Positions 22,764 to 35,170 are shown, counted from the first letter of the stretch. The stretch is 64,000 nucleotides of DNA from Blastomyces gilchristii SLH14081 (GCF_000003855.2 NW_003101667.1:407012-471011), one strand, 5' to 3'. Numbers and translations are program-made. Notes: generated by a model from the sequence alone, not told the origin.

Positions 22764-24589
22764 CCCCAAGAAACTAGCAACTTAGGACTCGGAATGGAGC
22801 GTATTTGTCTTTGGTCCATATTTCATTCCAGTTGACTTGTCTGTCAGCTCTGTCTACCGAGTTACTCCACGCCTTGTCTACAGAGAGCAGAATTAGCTAC
22901 TTGGTTTCCGGCGCATATAAAAAAGGAATGAGGCGGAGTGGTACTTCAGTACGTATTTGTATAGTACAACGCCCGTGGTACGGAGGACATATACTTATTA
23001 TATGTACGGAACTATTATCATTGGCTCCTCATCTTATTGTGGTCAGCATGATATCAGCTTACCAAGTACCCCAGCTTCACGGATTTATCGCCCCCCATGG
23101 AAATTGAGAAACGCTTCAGCTCAGCAGGCTAAAATAATAGCGTCGTTTCTAACGTCGCTGCTTCGATATGGCCTGTAATTTATTCCAAGAATTCTTAGGA
23201 TCCTGAGCTGCATGCCTAACAGGTATTGTAAGTCTGGGCGAAAGGTGGAGTTTAAATAAAGTAGAGTAGTTAGAGGTCCCTAAGAACAAGAAATAGTCGT
23301 CGCTCTTCCCCCTCCGCTCCGAGAAATTATTTCGAGAAACTCAACCACTCCAAACTGAACTCCTTCTCGCAAGCCTATTACGCAGTATACAGAAGATTCT
23401 CAGAGCACGGTTCCAAGCAAGGTTCGCACTGTTCGCAGCCACATGTCTGGAGTAAGCCATTAGGCTCAAACCCTTACCTACCCAAAAACTCCACACCGGA
23501 CCCCGCGTACATTTCTCCTCTCCCGCGCACTTGTCGCGTCATTCCCTGCCCCAGTGTGCTGTAGCCAGTTGGAATTCGCAAAATCGCAGCCACATCCTGA
23601 TTTCTTGAAGAATCATTGCGACTTTGAAAGGTTAATTACAGCAGATCACGTTTACAGTGAGAACCTGGGTCGGGATTCGGCAGGATGGCAGACTAAAACA
23701 GGACTGCTGAAGGAGCGGCGGAGGGCTCACACTCACATCAGAAGTCGTCTAGACCGCCAATTGCTCTGCCTTAGCCTTTGGCGCGGAGGCATCAGCGTCG
23801 GTTCCTTGGGGCTCACGGGCGGCTGTAATGCTTATCTGGGTCGGGAGAGACAGTGGCCCACTTCGTTTTGTTGAGTGGGTTGACTGGTTCTCCGCTGACA
23901 GTCTGGGCTTGTGGCAGGTTAAGAAGAAAAAAAAAAAAAAGAAAAAAAAAAAAAAAAAAAGAAAAGAAAAAAAGCAAAGAGAACAGGAAGCTGACGGAAT
24001 CCAATTGTCCCGGCATGTCGGACACCCTCCGTTCCGCTGAACGGCAAAACATAACAACAATGCTATTCGGCCGCGACTCAAATGTTTTTGAAGTTGGGGC
24101 ATGTAGCCCTGGGCCTAGTGTCTGGCAGAGTTCTGTTCCTTTCTGAAAGTTCTCCACACGCCTCGCAGGGCGTCACCGAGCAGATCTCCACCTTAATTCT
24201 TGTTTTCCCTTTGGGTGGAGAGGTTACCCTCAATGGGGAGAGGTAACCAATTTCAAGACGAATGCCCTATCTCGAGGCATTCGTGAAGTCCGCAAAGCCC
24301 AACTGTCAACTCCCTCGGCCCTGGCAACACGCCAATCCATTACGATAATCACCCCGGTCGGGTCCGAACCCGTTATCTCGGACAGTTCCTGAGAAATCAC
24401 TCAATCGCGAATGAAGCATGTTTGAAAAACGGATAATTACTCGCGGTCCCACTGAACTATCTCCTATTGTGGCAGATGTATTGCTTGCAAAAACAGAATT
24501 TTCCTAGCCCCCTCTGAAAATTAGTAGCGGAACACTGCAAAAATCAAAATATTCACATTTCTCTAGAATCATCAATACATGTCTTTTTC
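22764..24589. other. GC-balanced DNA without a supported gene
   Basis: It includes an A/G homopolymer tract at 23921-23974, CCTTTGGGTGGAG-type short repeats near 24210-24245, and tRNA-like A and B boxes on the minus strand at 24360-24459 (separate entry). ORFs crossing the A tract are poly-Lys or poly-Phe artefacts. Confidence 0.4.
24360..24459 (-). ncRNA. tRNA-like sequence (degenerate pol III boxes)
   Basis: On the minus strand TAGTTCAGTGGG (24459-24448) fits the A-box consensus, and GGGTTCGGACCC (24371-24360) resembles a B box with one mismatch, about 75 bases apart. A proper T stem and acceptor pairing could not be built, so this is a tRNA-derived relic or chance rather than a working tRNA. 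Confidence 0.25.
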
Positions 24590-24675
24590 ATGTGGTTCGG
24601 AAGAACGTACGGCCGCCGGATAATAACGCGGCCGCTTCCGAATACGCTTACGAATGTAAGGGCCCTAGCGGCCAC
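24590..24675 (+). repeat. Repeat fragment shared with 11845-11935
   Basis: About 85 bases match the relic at 11845-11935 with many C/T and G/A differences. Here the copy is GC-rich (GGCCGCC, GCGGCCGC), so it is the less mutated form. The MITE at 24676 is inserted in it: the 11935 copy continues without interruption into TAATTAATTTA, which resumes here after the MITE at about 27967. Confidence 0.6.
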
Positions 24676-25071
24676 TAGACTGGCCGGCGGGACCATGAAT
24701 TTCACATTTGGTCCCATTTGGTCTGGTCCCATACATTTCTTGGCATGAATCCCGCTGGGACTAGTCATCAAAAAAACATGCAAAGTGACTATTAATCAGA
24801 TCTCAAAATGAGACTATGACTTAGAAAAATTAAGAAAGTGATTTTATTTAATCTTATTTAGTCTTATTCTTAGTATAAAGTTACTATTTTTAGAGATTTT
24901 AAAGTTCTTTTTAGACTATTTTTAATTTTTTAAAAAGTAATGATATTTGATAATACTTAAATGAGATTTAAAGTTATTTAAAGTAATAAAATGAATTTAA
25001 ATTAAGAAGTGAAAATTATAATTTTATTTTAAAAATGTAATAAGAGTAAATAGTAAGTCTTACTAAGATAG

Positions 25072-25166
25072 TATAAAAGATATAAAGCTTGTATAATTGA
25101 AAGATTACTAGCTTGTGAAAAGTTATATGATGAAAGGATTAGTAATCCAGATCACATGACCTGACA
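25072..25166 (-). repeat. 95-bp LTR (3' LTR on the minus strand)
   Basis: Mutated copy beginning TATAAAAGATAT and ending ATGACCTGACA. It pairs with 27749-27843. Confidence 0.85.
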
Positions 25167-25630
25167 TCTCTACTCACCAGAGTAACTATACATGATGCTA
25201 TATATAAAATTCACCTTCAAATCAAGTACAGGTACAAAAAATGACTGGAAAATGTGTAGTAATGAAAAATCAGTTATGAGATACATCATTTTCTATCTCT
25301 CTATTCCTTCATCTTCATATTCTTCTTTTAATATGTATATTTCAAACAGTTAATCTCTTTAACACAGGTCTTGTAATAATACTTTTATTCCATGAAAGCT
25401 TTGATATGTGTGAGGTTTTTCAGAATTGAAAGTGCAGTGATCTCAGAATCAGTGAGTAGATCTTCAAGACTATTTCTCACTGAAGATTCCCTCGCTGTAG
25501 ATTCCCTCACTATAGTGATATTTCTTGTAGATATTGAAGAATTATCAGATTCAACTATGAGTTTCAGAGAGTTCAGTGTATTCTGCACTAAAAAGATAGA
25601 TATTCTCACAGAGATATCATAGTCAATTCA

Positions 25631-27482
25631 TCAATTATTAGTGAGTATGAGAAATAATGAACACTCAGATTGAATTTCCTCATCAATGAACAGATTATCA
25701 ATTGATGAATCAGAAATTATCAAAGAAATTATTGCAGTGAATAGATCTGATGTCACTGAAGGAATTACTGCAGTCACTTTACAGACTGCATTGAGTAGAA
25801 CCTTCAGATTGTGTGTTGTCAGTATTGATGAATTAGCAAGATAAAGATTCTTCTGAAAGATGATATTCTTTGATATGTATAAACGCCCGTTGAAGGAATT
25901 CTTGTGAGGTTTCATGAAACAGGCTGATACATTGATAATCTCTGCGAGGTTTGTTATCTGATAGGTCTCTGATTCATCTGTAATAAATAGTTGAGTTCTA
26001 CCTTCATTATTATTCTTCTTTTCTTTGAATTCCTTTATTCTTGCAGTGTTGTAGATCCTTCAATTATTCAGAGCACTGTCAGAATTGATTAATTAACAGG
26101 TGTCAAAGTAAGATCTCTCACATTCAGAACATGTAGGTGAATTTCCTGAACTCTGATGATTTCAGAAGCCCTCTTGTGAACTATCACAATCACATCCAGT
26201 ACAGCCTTCACGGGCCGAATTCAATGTATTGTTGTTAGAATTGATAGGTGTAGTGGTTATTGTAGCTGTTGTAGCGGTGTTAGCCGCAGAATCTGTATTC
26301 TATAGATTCTTTTTATCTTTTGAAGAATTAAGTCACAAACAGATTTCCTTCATGAGAAGATTAACATTCAATATCACAGCTGTGAATTTGAAATCCTGTA
26401 TCTCCTTAATCTTCTTCTGAACATAATTCCTTCAATTGTTGAGTAGAACTGAGTAGAAGGTATCAAATATTCATGCATCTGAAGAGAAAGTATTCATCAT
26501 CTTCAATTTCATAATAGTGAACTGAAACTTATTAAAGAATGTGTGTAGATTGATGATCTGTGTATCATCAAGTGACATGAATTTCAGAACTGCCTCACAG
26601 TGTAACTGTGTTTTTAAGATAGAGTATTTCTGTTCAATCACATTTCATAGAGTATAAGTGATCTGATTTTCATCATATTTGAAGAAATGTGATCTGACAC
26701 CTGCACTCAGTGAGTTTGAGATGAATGTGTAGAGTCATCAGTTTCTGATGTCTCAGAATAATGCTCATTTATCATCTCTTTGTAGAGAGTTCTGAGTCTG
26801 TTATTTCTCTATCATATATCAACACTGTATATCAACCAGTTTTGATTTCATGAAGATGCTTCATATAATGTAATTAAATGTGTCAGTTAAGCTGTTTGAT
26901 CTCACAGCATTCTTGACATCTTTCTTGAATTAAGAGATTGCCTTGTCAACACAGCTATTCAGTTTATAAAGATTGAATTTCAACCTTTCACTGAGATTAG
27001 AATTCCATGTGGCTGTACAGGCTGTTGAGATGATAACAGAATGATTATTGATATTCTGTGATCAATCTGTAGAGAATCTCTGTTGACAGAGTTTTTCCAG
27101 TTGTAATTCAAGTTCTAGAACTCTTCACTTCTTCTTCTTCATCTCAAATGTTATCTTGAGATGTTTCATCTGTTGATCTGATATTATCTTATCTGAACAG
27201 TAGACATCTGAGTGTTTATTATTCTCATCAAGAGAATCAGTATTAAACTGTTGAGTAGATTGAGAAACCGGCCTGACTGTGTCAGAAGCTGTATTCAAAC
27301 CAGCTTTGAATTGAGAGAGTGTTTTGAAGTGTTTATCAATGAAACTTTCAAATGCTTCAGAAGAATGTTCACTGACAGATTGTAAGTGTAAAGAATTATC
27401 ATCATCAACTGCAACTGACTCAGTGAAAAGAACATGAGATCATGAATGTGTATGTAAGTGAGATCATATTGAATCCGTCATC
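25631..27482 (-). pseudogene. Gag-like reading frame of the short-LTR element
   Basis: From the ATG at 27482 the minus-strand frame runs with scattered TGA and TAG stops. The N-terminus is Ser-rich and acidic. A central part (near 26700-26450) has the pattern Leu-Trp-Asn-Val-Ile-Glu-Gln-Lys-Tyr followed by a Leu/Met/Phe helical spacing that resembles copia-type gag (UBN2-like) proteins. A Cys-rich segment near 26215-26105 (Cys-Thr-Gly-Cys-Asp-Cys, later Cys-Ser-Glu-Cys) could be a zinc-binding motif. The assignment to gag rests on these patterns and on the LTR context; it was not confirmed by search. Confidence 0.5.
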
Positions 27483-27529
27483 TTGATGTTTGTTTTATTG
27501 AATTCTTGTCAATATTATTCTCGTTTTCT

Positions 27530-27549
27530 TTCTTTTTTTTTTTTTTTTT
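27530..27549. repeat. Poly-T/poly-A tract in the leader of the short-LTR element
   Basis: A T-rich run lies between the right LTR and the first ATG of the minus-strand frame, so it is a poly-A run in the element's leader. Confidence 0.5.
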
Positions 27550-27748
27550 GCAATGTAGTGTGTTTTCTGCAAGCCTCTTTTTTTAGTGAGCAGTAGTATT
27601 ATTGATCAACAAGATCTCAATACTGATAGAATAAGATGATTTTAACTCCTGATGAGCGTATTGAATGAAGCAGTAGTTAAAATAATGATTATATTGACAA
27701 GAAATCCTGAATTGGCAGTGTTTTTTATGCAAAACAGGTCTCATAACC

Positions 27749-27843
27749 TGTGAAAGGTGTAAAGCTTGTGTGATTGAAAGGTTGCTAGCTTGTGGAAAGT
27801 TATATGATGGAAGGATTAGTAAGCCAGATCACGTGACCTGACA
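27749..27843 (-). repeat. 95-bp LTR (5' LTR on the minus strand)
   Basis: The better-preserved copy, running from TGTGAAAGGTGT to ACCTGACA. GATAG follows directly. Confidence 0.85.
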
Positions 27844-27995
27844 GATAGTATAAGACTACTATCTAATCTTAATACTGTGTAATAAAATTAATTAAATTAA
27901 TAATAAGATTATTAAATATTCTGATTCTGATCTCAGATATTATTATACAGTCAGTCTACTAGTTACTAATTAATTTATATATAAGAAGTCAGTAT

Positions 27996-30900
27996 TATAA
28001 GAGGTCTACACTGAATAGATTAATATAATATATAAGTCTTATATAATAAAAGTAAAAAACATTAGAGAAGGAAAATAAAAAGAGAAAGTATGAGAATCAG
28101 TGATCAGAGTGAATATTTATACACATATAAGATAAAGCTTTAGAATGAAAGAATAGAAACTCTGTGAGTTCTTCAGCTAAGAATTGATAATCAAGAATTG
28201 AGACTTTTGATAGAAATCTTATAAGAATTAATAACTGAGAATCAGAGCTTTCAGTAGAAATCTATAAAGTGTAACAAAATAATCTATCAATCAGACATAG
28301 TCTGCTATATTAGTTCTCTCTTTTCAAAAGTGAGATAGAGTTACAGACATATAGTTCTCATCAGTCAAGAGCTGCTGTTTCAGATAATACAGAGCTTGAA
28401 GTTCAGATCAGACAATTATAATTAACTTATTTTATAAGATATTATCAGCTACAGTTACAGAATCTTTTATTAAGAATATCTTCAATCTCTTATTCAAGTT
28501 CATTATCTTCTTCTATGATCTCTGACAGCTGTCAGTTGAAAGTCAGTTAAGAAGAGAGTGAGTTAATGACAGTGCAGCAGAGCAAGCTTGTATGAAAGAT
28601 ATTATAAATCTCTTATAATGTGTTAAGATAGTAATTATAACTGTCTAGAACTTCTATCACTTTGTATTTAACATAACAGTAGTTCAGTGTATGAGACAGA
28701 TATGTAATTCATATATTCTTAAAATTCAATCACATCAGATCTTCTATCTTATATTACTCAGCAGAGTCTCAGTGAATATTAATTTAATTCTCTTAATCTT
28801 ATTTAGTACTGATTATGAAGACTTCTGCTCAGTCACAGACATCTCAGAGCTTTATTACTATATTATTAGAGATCTGAATCAGACTGTGAAGATTTAATAT
28901 GAACTGTGTGATCTCTAGAAGATTTAACACTTTCATATGATAACTATATATAAGAAAGAATGAGCTTACATCTGTTGAGACAGTATCTCAGTCATTGATG
29001 ATAATCTCTGTGTGTAGAAGAAGATTATATTAATCATCTTATAAGTAGTTACAGAACTTATAAAGATAATTCTTTACAGTCTGAATTATTCATTCTGATA
29101 TATCATCAGTCTCAGAGTGATAAGTAGTTGATAAATAGTATATAATCTTAAGAACTTGACAGATTCTTATTCAGAGAGCACTTATAAATTGACAGTCTTA
29201 ATTTAATATAATAGATCTCAGTAATTCATGTATCTGATAGAGCAGACTTTATAGAAAGACTTCAGTAACTTGTTCAGTATTTATCTTATCACAAAATTTT
29301 AATATTACATCTTTACTCAATTAATCAATAATAACTAGAATATTCTTATAACTCTTACTCTTGAAGAGATTAATAGTGAAGTTAATTATCATATCTTATC
29401 AGATTCTATCAGAGATATCAAGTAGTTTCAGTAGATCTTTTCTATAATTTCTTCATGAGATGATAGAGAAATAATAGTTGCAGTTTTGAATAAAGTATCT
29501 GATACTGTTTAATATCTCAGATCAGTAGAATTCTTAAGAGATTATATAATACAGTTATTCATAATCTGAATAACTGATTATATATGAATTATACATCTCT
29601 TGTATTATTCAGATATATAAAGGTTCAGACTGAGAGACTCAGCATTATTCACAGAATTATAGAGTGTTATTATCATCAATTAAGTATTCTGAGATGTTAA
29701 TCTTTATATGTAGTTCTGAGAGAAATCAGAATTCTTCTTAATATACTACTTCAGTGAGTGCTTGAAGAAGTTTGTCAGTTTGAGCTGTTATATATCATAG
29801 CTCATTCAGTGTAGATTTAGAAGAAGTTGAAATATCAGTAACAGTTGAGAGAGAGAGTATATCAGTGACAGTTTAAAGAGATAATATTCTAATCAGAGAA
29901 GTGTATATAGTGTCATGAGTTATTTTATCATAATCAACTAGTATCTTCAGATTCAAGAGCCAGTGCTCTTGATTCATTTAGTGAGTGTCTGTTATATTAA
30001 AAGACATATCTTACTCTTATCATAAGAAAGTATCTGTTATCAAGTTCTGACTACTGAGGCAGTAGTGTATAGTGAAATGAAAACAGCTTAATAGCTCAGC
30101 TTATCACATCTGTCATTTAATAAGCTTACAGATAATTGTGAAATGCTTGAGATTCTTATAATCTGTAATTATCTCAAATCTAGAGATACTTTGAAGTTCA
30201 GAGTTTTATTCTTTTAAATAGTATACTATTGTAAGAAGTTTCTTATTATAGATCTTAAAATTGTATTCAGCAGAACTCAGTTTCTTAGACATGAAGATGC
30301 ATGATTGTAAGACATCTTTATTATTATATTACAATATGACTCTCTCTATAACATAGTCAGAGAAGTCAGCTTCAATAATTATTTTATAATCAGAGTTAAA
30401 TATCATTAGCCCTGGTGGCTGAATGGTTAATGCAGTCACTCAGTAGCGCCTTGGCGTGGGAAACCAAGATGTGTGGGTACAAAACCCGCAGGGGATACAT
30501 TAAATCTGAAACTCAAGCACCTCAGGTTTCTAATAAATACAGAGGTGTACAAATCACTTCAATGAATCACTCTATGTTCCTGGGCTGAGAAGTTATCATT
30601 ACATGTATCTAATTGTCACTTCTTTGTATTTTTCTACGTTCTTGTTATCTTGGCGTGGTCTCAACACCTGTATTTCCTCCTGTATAATTAACACTTGACC
30701 TGTATTTAACATCACGCAAGGACTCATTATAAGCTTCACTTGCATATGAGTATAATGAAAGAATAATAATAATAATAATATCAAATATTATTAGCAGAGA
30801 GATATTAATAAATATCTTCTTTATTTATATGAATACAGCTTCAGTGTTCACTGATCATTGAAATACTGAGTTCTTCTTAATAAGATCTGTAAGTAATCTC

Positions 30901-31700
30901 ATAATATTTGAGAAGTTTCATATAAATCACTGATAGAAGTTAGTAAATTCAATAAAGCTTTATACACTCTTCACAGTATATAAACCTTCTTATTCAAGAA
31001 TAGTGAAGATCTTCTCAGAATTTATTCAAATTCTCTTATCAGCTTCTATAATAAAACCTAGATATTTTATACTCTTGACTTCAAAATCATACTTGTCTAT
31101 ATCTATTGATAGTTCTGCTTCTTGTAATTATTATAATACTCTTTATATATGTTGTTAATATTCTTTTCTGAACTCATCAGTAAAGATGGGAATATTATTA
31201 AAATAAGCAGATACAAACTTATCAAGAAAATCTCAGAGTACTCAGTTAATATACTTCTGAAATGTACTGAAGATGTTAGTCAATTCAAAAAATGTGACTA
31301 TTTATTCAAAAAGATTATATCATGTTCAGAATAATGTAAGTCATTCATCTTCTTCAGTGATACAAATCTTATGAAACACAGTGATAACATCTAGCTTGAT
31401 AAATTATTAAGCTTGCTCAATGTATGCTAGAATTTCATTGATAAGAGATAAGAGATAACAGTCTTTCTTTATCAATCTATTCAGTTCTCAATAGTTCACA
31501 CAGAATTGAAGTTCCTTATCTGATTTCTTTGCAAAGAGAATAGAAGCTGTGATAGAGAAGTTACTAACATATATAAATTTCTTATTCAACAGATTATTAA
31601 CTGTCTTTTAAAGAAGAAGAAGTGAATCTCAGAACATGTTATAAAGAAGATCTTATAATAATTCAGAATTCTTATCATTCTTCTTCTCTAACTTAATACC
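27996..31700 (-). mobile_element. Ty3/gypsy chromodomain-type element, 5'-truncated (M1)
   Basis: The 3' LTR (27996-28309, TATAAGAGG...CTGCTATA) is followed on the minus strand by the pol region: integrase (about 28400-29900), RNase H (about 30200-30830, interrupted by a SINE) and reverse transcriptase (about 30850-31690). Comparison with the complete element at 54118-60220 shows the same order and sequence. It stops at 31700, where a MITE-like sequence begins; gag, protease and the 5' LTR are absent. Heavily mutated, with stops throughout. Confidence 0.8.
30409..30782 (+). mobile_element. tRNA-derived SINE, copy 1
   Basis: It begins GCCCTGGTGGCTGAATGG and carries an A box and a B-box-like GGGTACAAAACCC. 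The body is shared with 54979 and 60538, and it ends TATAATGAAAGAATAATA plus repeats. It is inserted in the RNase H region of M1. Flanking AAATATCATTA (30398-30408) and AAATATTATTA (30783-30793) form an 11-bp target duplication with one C/T difference. The empty site is seen at about 56870. Confidence 0.85.
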
Positions 31701-31965
31701 CAGACTGATCAGTGAGATCATGAATTTCACATTTAATTTCATTTAATCTGATCTCATACATTTTTTAGCATGAGTCTCATCAGAACCAAGCATTAAAGAA
31801 ATCTGAAAATGAATCATTTCTGAGAGAAATGACATGAAAAATAATTAGATTTAATTCAAGAATAGTGAAATGAAAGTAATTTCTCAGAATAAAATGTGAA
31901 AGATAATTATTCTTTCAAAATCAGAATGAGACTGAGACTGAAGATGAAATTCAGTCTCATTCAGT
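31701..31965 (+). mobile_element. MITE-like sequence, divergent subfamily or partial copy
   Basis: It starts CAGACTGATC, and its first ~85 bases match the left end of the 506-bp MITE, after which it diverges. A right end such as TCAGTCTCATTC near 31955 is possible, but no 8-bp duplication was found. It forms the boundary at which the gypsy element M1 stops. Confidence 0.5.
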
Positions 31966-34890
31966 TCATTCAGTGATTGCTTATATAATCAGAATTTGAT
32001 AATAATTATTGATAACACTCATGAAACAACTAAATACATTCTTGTACAAGTTTATTCTTCACTTTCTTATGAAAACTACACTTCTCTGATATACTGTGAT
32101 CAGAGGTATTAAACTGTCTGATAATTCTATATTTTATAATCATGAGTTTCTTAATTATTTCTTCTTGTAATTGTCTCTAATAATAGTAATAAATATCTCA
32201 GCTTGAGTTGAACTTTCACTTCATTCTCATCTCTGTCAATGAAATTGTCAGAATATCACATGTCATCAGTGCAACAGTTGAATATATACTCTCAACAATT
32301 TTCTATAACTCTAGAATTGATTTGATGTGTAAATTTATCAGATCATCTTGAAGATAGCAGTCAAATTCAGTTTTACAAGTATATAGTTTTACCTGATTTT
32401 CAGTTGTAATCAATGTATGCAAGTTCTATTTCAAAGTTAGTATTATAATTCTATATAATATGAAGTATTATCAAAGATTGTTACTTACTAGAAAATTGTA
32501 TTTCACTGTCTTTACATCTCTAACATCTGCTCATTCAAATCTCTGATAGTTGATATTGTAGTAGTCTCAGATTAATTTAATATATAAGTCTCATTTCTTC
32601 TCTGTTCAATCTTGAGAAGTGTAGATATTAACTCAATAGAAGAAATCTAGTAGAGCTGCTACAGTATAGTACTCTGCAAAAGATTGTTCAGTTTTACTGT
32701 AATAATATATCAGTTTATTTCTTACAGTAATAATAGCCTGTGCTATAGCATTATCTCAGACTGAATTTCTTTTTAAATGATTCAACTGCTTCTTAAGATA
32801 AGTAAATAAACTGTTATATATTCATCAGACTGACTGCAGTATTAATATATGAGTGATTAAAACTATTTTTATTATCTTATAAAACTAAAACAGTAAATTA
32901 ATCACATATTTCAACTGAGTTCACTTCATATCAGAAAGTTTCAATATCTGAATCTTTTCTCAATTAGAGTATTATACTCAATGATTAATTATGTGATATA
33001 ATCAAAGAGCTTAAACAGTTATTTTATATATTAAACTTCACTATATTCTAACATTCTATATTATATTCAGTGATGTAACTGATTTGTTTATTTATTAAAT
33101 ATTATGAAATTGTTATTATTATTTAGAGAAGGTATAAATTGCATTAGCAATGTTTCAAATCTGTGATATTTAAATTATTAGTCAATCTATTTAAAATTAA
33201 TAGTAGTGTTATCAAAAAGTATTATTAAAAAGTAATATTAAAAAGTGTTATTAAAAAATATTATCTTTTACAAAGTGAATATAAAAGTTACTTGAGTAAT
33301 TACTTCTATCTCATTCTCATCTTAAGAATCAGTCATCTTATTATTCTTCATCTTGATATTAAGATTCATTATCAATATTTATATCACAAGTTGAATCACA
33401 TAAGCAATGCAGAGAATATGACCTTGTTTATCATTTCAGAAATGCAAAGTCAATTTTTACTTCAAGCTCTTCATCATAGTGTAGTTATTTACAGTATTAT
33501 CAGTTATAATTATAAGAAGACTGAGACTAATATCTCAATAGTTATTTTTAATCACAGTCATTAATATCTCTATTATATAATTCTCAGTATGACTACTGAT
33601 TAATGTTTCAATTTTAATTAATGTCTCTTAATAAGTTCAGTTCTCATTAATATATTAACATGTAACTCTCATAAATATAAGATTGTTTATACTAGTTCAT
33701 ACATTCACTGTGAGAGACACTCTTCAATGATTCTTCAACTCTGGTTCTAGATATTGTATATTGACTTTGTAGTATATCTTAAGATTAAATCAAAGACATG
33801 ATCAATGTGAAATATAAAGATTTGAATTAAGCATTTGAAGAAGTGTTTGAAATTCAGAGTTTTCAATTGATCAAAGAGAAAGATTCAGAAATATATATAT
33901 TTAAAGTAATTATTCATGAAAGTTATCAGATGAGAGTTATGAAATCAGAGTACTGATACATGATCATTTTTACATAATTTTCTTCAAATTAGAAAGTTAG
34001 TATTATTAAAAATTATTATCTGATAGAGTAACTTATCAGCTCAGTAGTAATTTTCTGATTATTTTTCTTTTATTATCTGCATTCTGATAACTTCAGATGT
34101 CAGAAAATTTCATCAGAGCTATGATCAGTTTATAATGAATGTTTCTGAATGAAATTACAGTGATTACAGCAAAGAGATGACTCTTCAGTAATCTATAATA
34201 TAATCTGTTGATAATTATTTCATAGTTCATCTCAATATTTGTGTTAAGTTTTTCATAAATTTCATAGCCTTAAATCAGATATGAAAAATGAAGTGATTAT
34301 TCACTATAATTGAAAAAGAGTATTCTGTGTTGAATTGTAAATAATATAGACTTTGTAATTCACAGTAATTTCTTGAAGAGTTTATAAATCTTCAATAGAA
34401 GTGAAAGAAGTGAAAGAAGTGAATTCAGAAGATATAATGAAGATTGAAGAAAGATAATAACTGATCACTGATATATATAAGAAGATTTTTTATAAGAGAA
34501 AATAATCTTCTTTCTTAGCTTAGTTATGATTTTAGTACTAATTCAGATTGAATATTATCAATATATAAAAGTAAATAAACAATCTTGATTAATCTCTGTT
34601 ATATTTCTTGAAATATATTAATATTGTACAAGAGAGTGTTATCAAATTGTATTATTAGATAATATCATTAAAAATATATTAATATTGTAAATATCAATGT
34701 TGAAAAAATTTTGATATATATATATTATTTCTGACATTGATAATTGATTACAACTTGTATAATAATTTTTGAAAACTTAAAATTAATTTCAATTATTAAC
34801 TAATAGTTATGAACTTATAACTAACTAATATAAAAAGAAAAAAACTTTTTCTACTTATTATCTTTCTTCTCTTTCTCATTCTTCTTATCA
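31966..34890. other. AT-rich relic DNA, no gene recognised
   Basis: Very AT-rich, with stops everywhere. A small tandem run of AAAAAGTATTATT-like units occurs at about 33212-33265 and GTGAAAGAA repeats at about 34400-34425. The ORF at 33292-33564 has no motif. It is presumably old, saturated transposon sequence. Confidence 0.45.
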
Positions 34891-34924
34891 TTCTTCATAA
34901 TTTACTTCTCATTCTCATTCTTCT

Positions 34925-35170
34925 TCTCATACAACCGCTCCACCACGAACTCGCTGAACGTTTCGAATAAAAACCCCCCGATAGATTCATTGAAAAGCCC
35001 TCAATCATACAAGCATTTTGACCCCATCGCCGACCGCATACCCCGTGTGGTGGTGGAGTTATCCAGTCAAATGTGAACCAGACATTGTTCAAAACTCCTG
35101 TGTCGGATTATCCCTCATTCACCTCTATCACATCACAACCCCGGGCCAAATTGCCATACAAATTGTAAGG
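34925..35170. other. Small GC-balanced islet in AT-rich DNA
   Basis: About 245 bases retain CpG and GG/CC dinucleotides (for example CCACGAACTCGC and CGCCGACCGCATACC), unlike everything for 2 kb on either side. No domain can be recognised in any frame. It may be a fragment of a recently arrived or unmutated sequence. Confidence 0.5.

Larger units (their letters stand above)
25072..27843 (-). mobile_element. LTR retroelement with 95-bp LTRs, gag-only (non-autonomous)
   Basis: Direct repeats of 95 bp lie at 25072-25166 and 27749-27843. The right copy is TGTGAAAGGTGT...GACCTGACA and the left copy is the same after G-to-A changes. The 5-bp target duplication GATAG is at 25067-25071 and 27844-27848, so the insertion is clean and splits a MITE. 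The 2.58-kb interior reads on the minus strand as a single degraded gag-like frame beginning near 27482 (Met-Thr-Asp-Ser-Ile). No protease, reverse transcriptase, RNase H or integrase motif is visible. Length and content fit a non-autonomous LTR element (TRIM/LARD-like) that carries only gag. Confidence 0.8.
24676..27958 (+). mobile_element. hAT-type MITE, copy 2, split by an LTR element
   Basis: Left part 24676-25071, right part 27849-27958. Together they correspond to the ~506-bp MITE at 4704-5209. It starts TAGACTGGCC and ends CAGTCTA. The left end is unusually GC-rich, but the remainder is heavily mutated. The flanking 8-mers (GCGGCCAC and CTAGTTAC) agree only after allowing several C-to-T and G-to-A changes and one other mismatch. 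Confidence 0.75.

Noticed and set aside
23749..24157. ORFs with poly-Lys or poly-Phe across 23921-23974
   Set aside because: Their length comes from the A/T homopolymer; the flanking parts have no recognisable domain.
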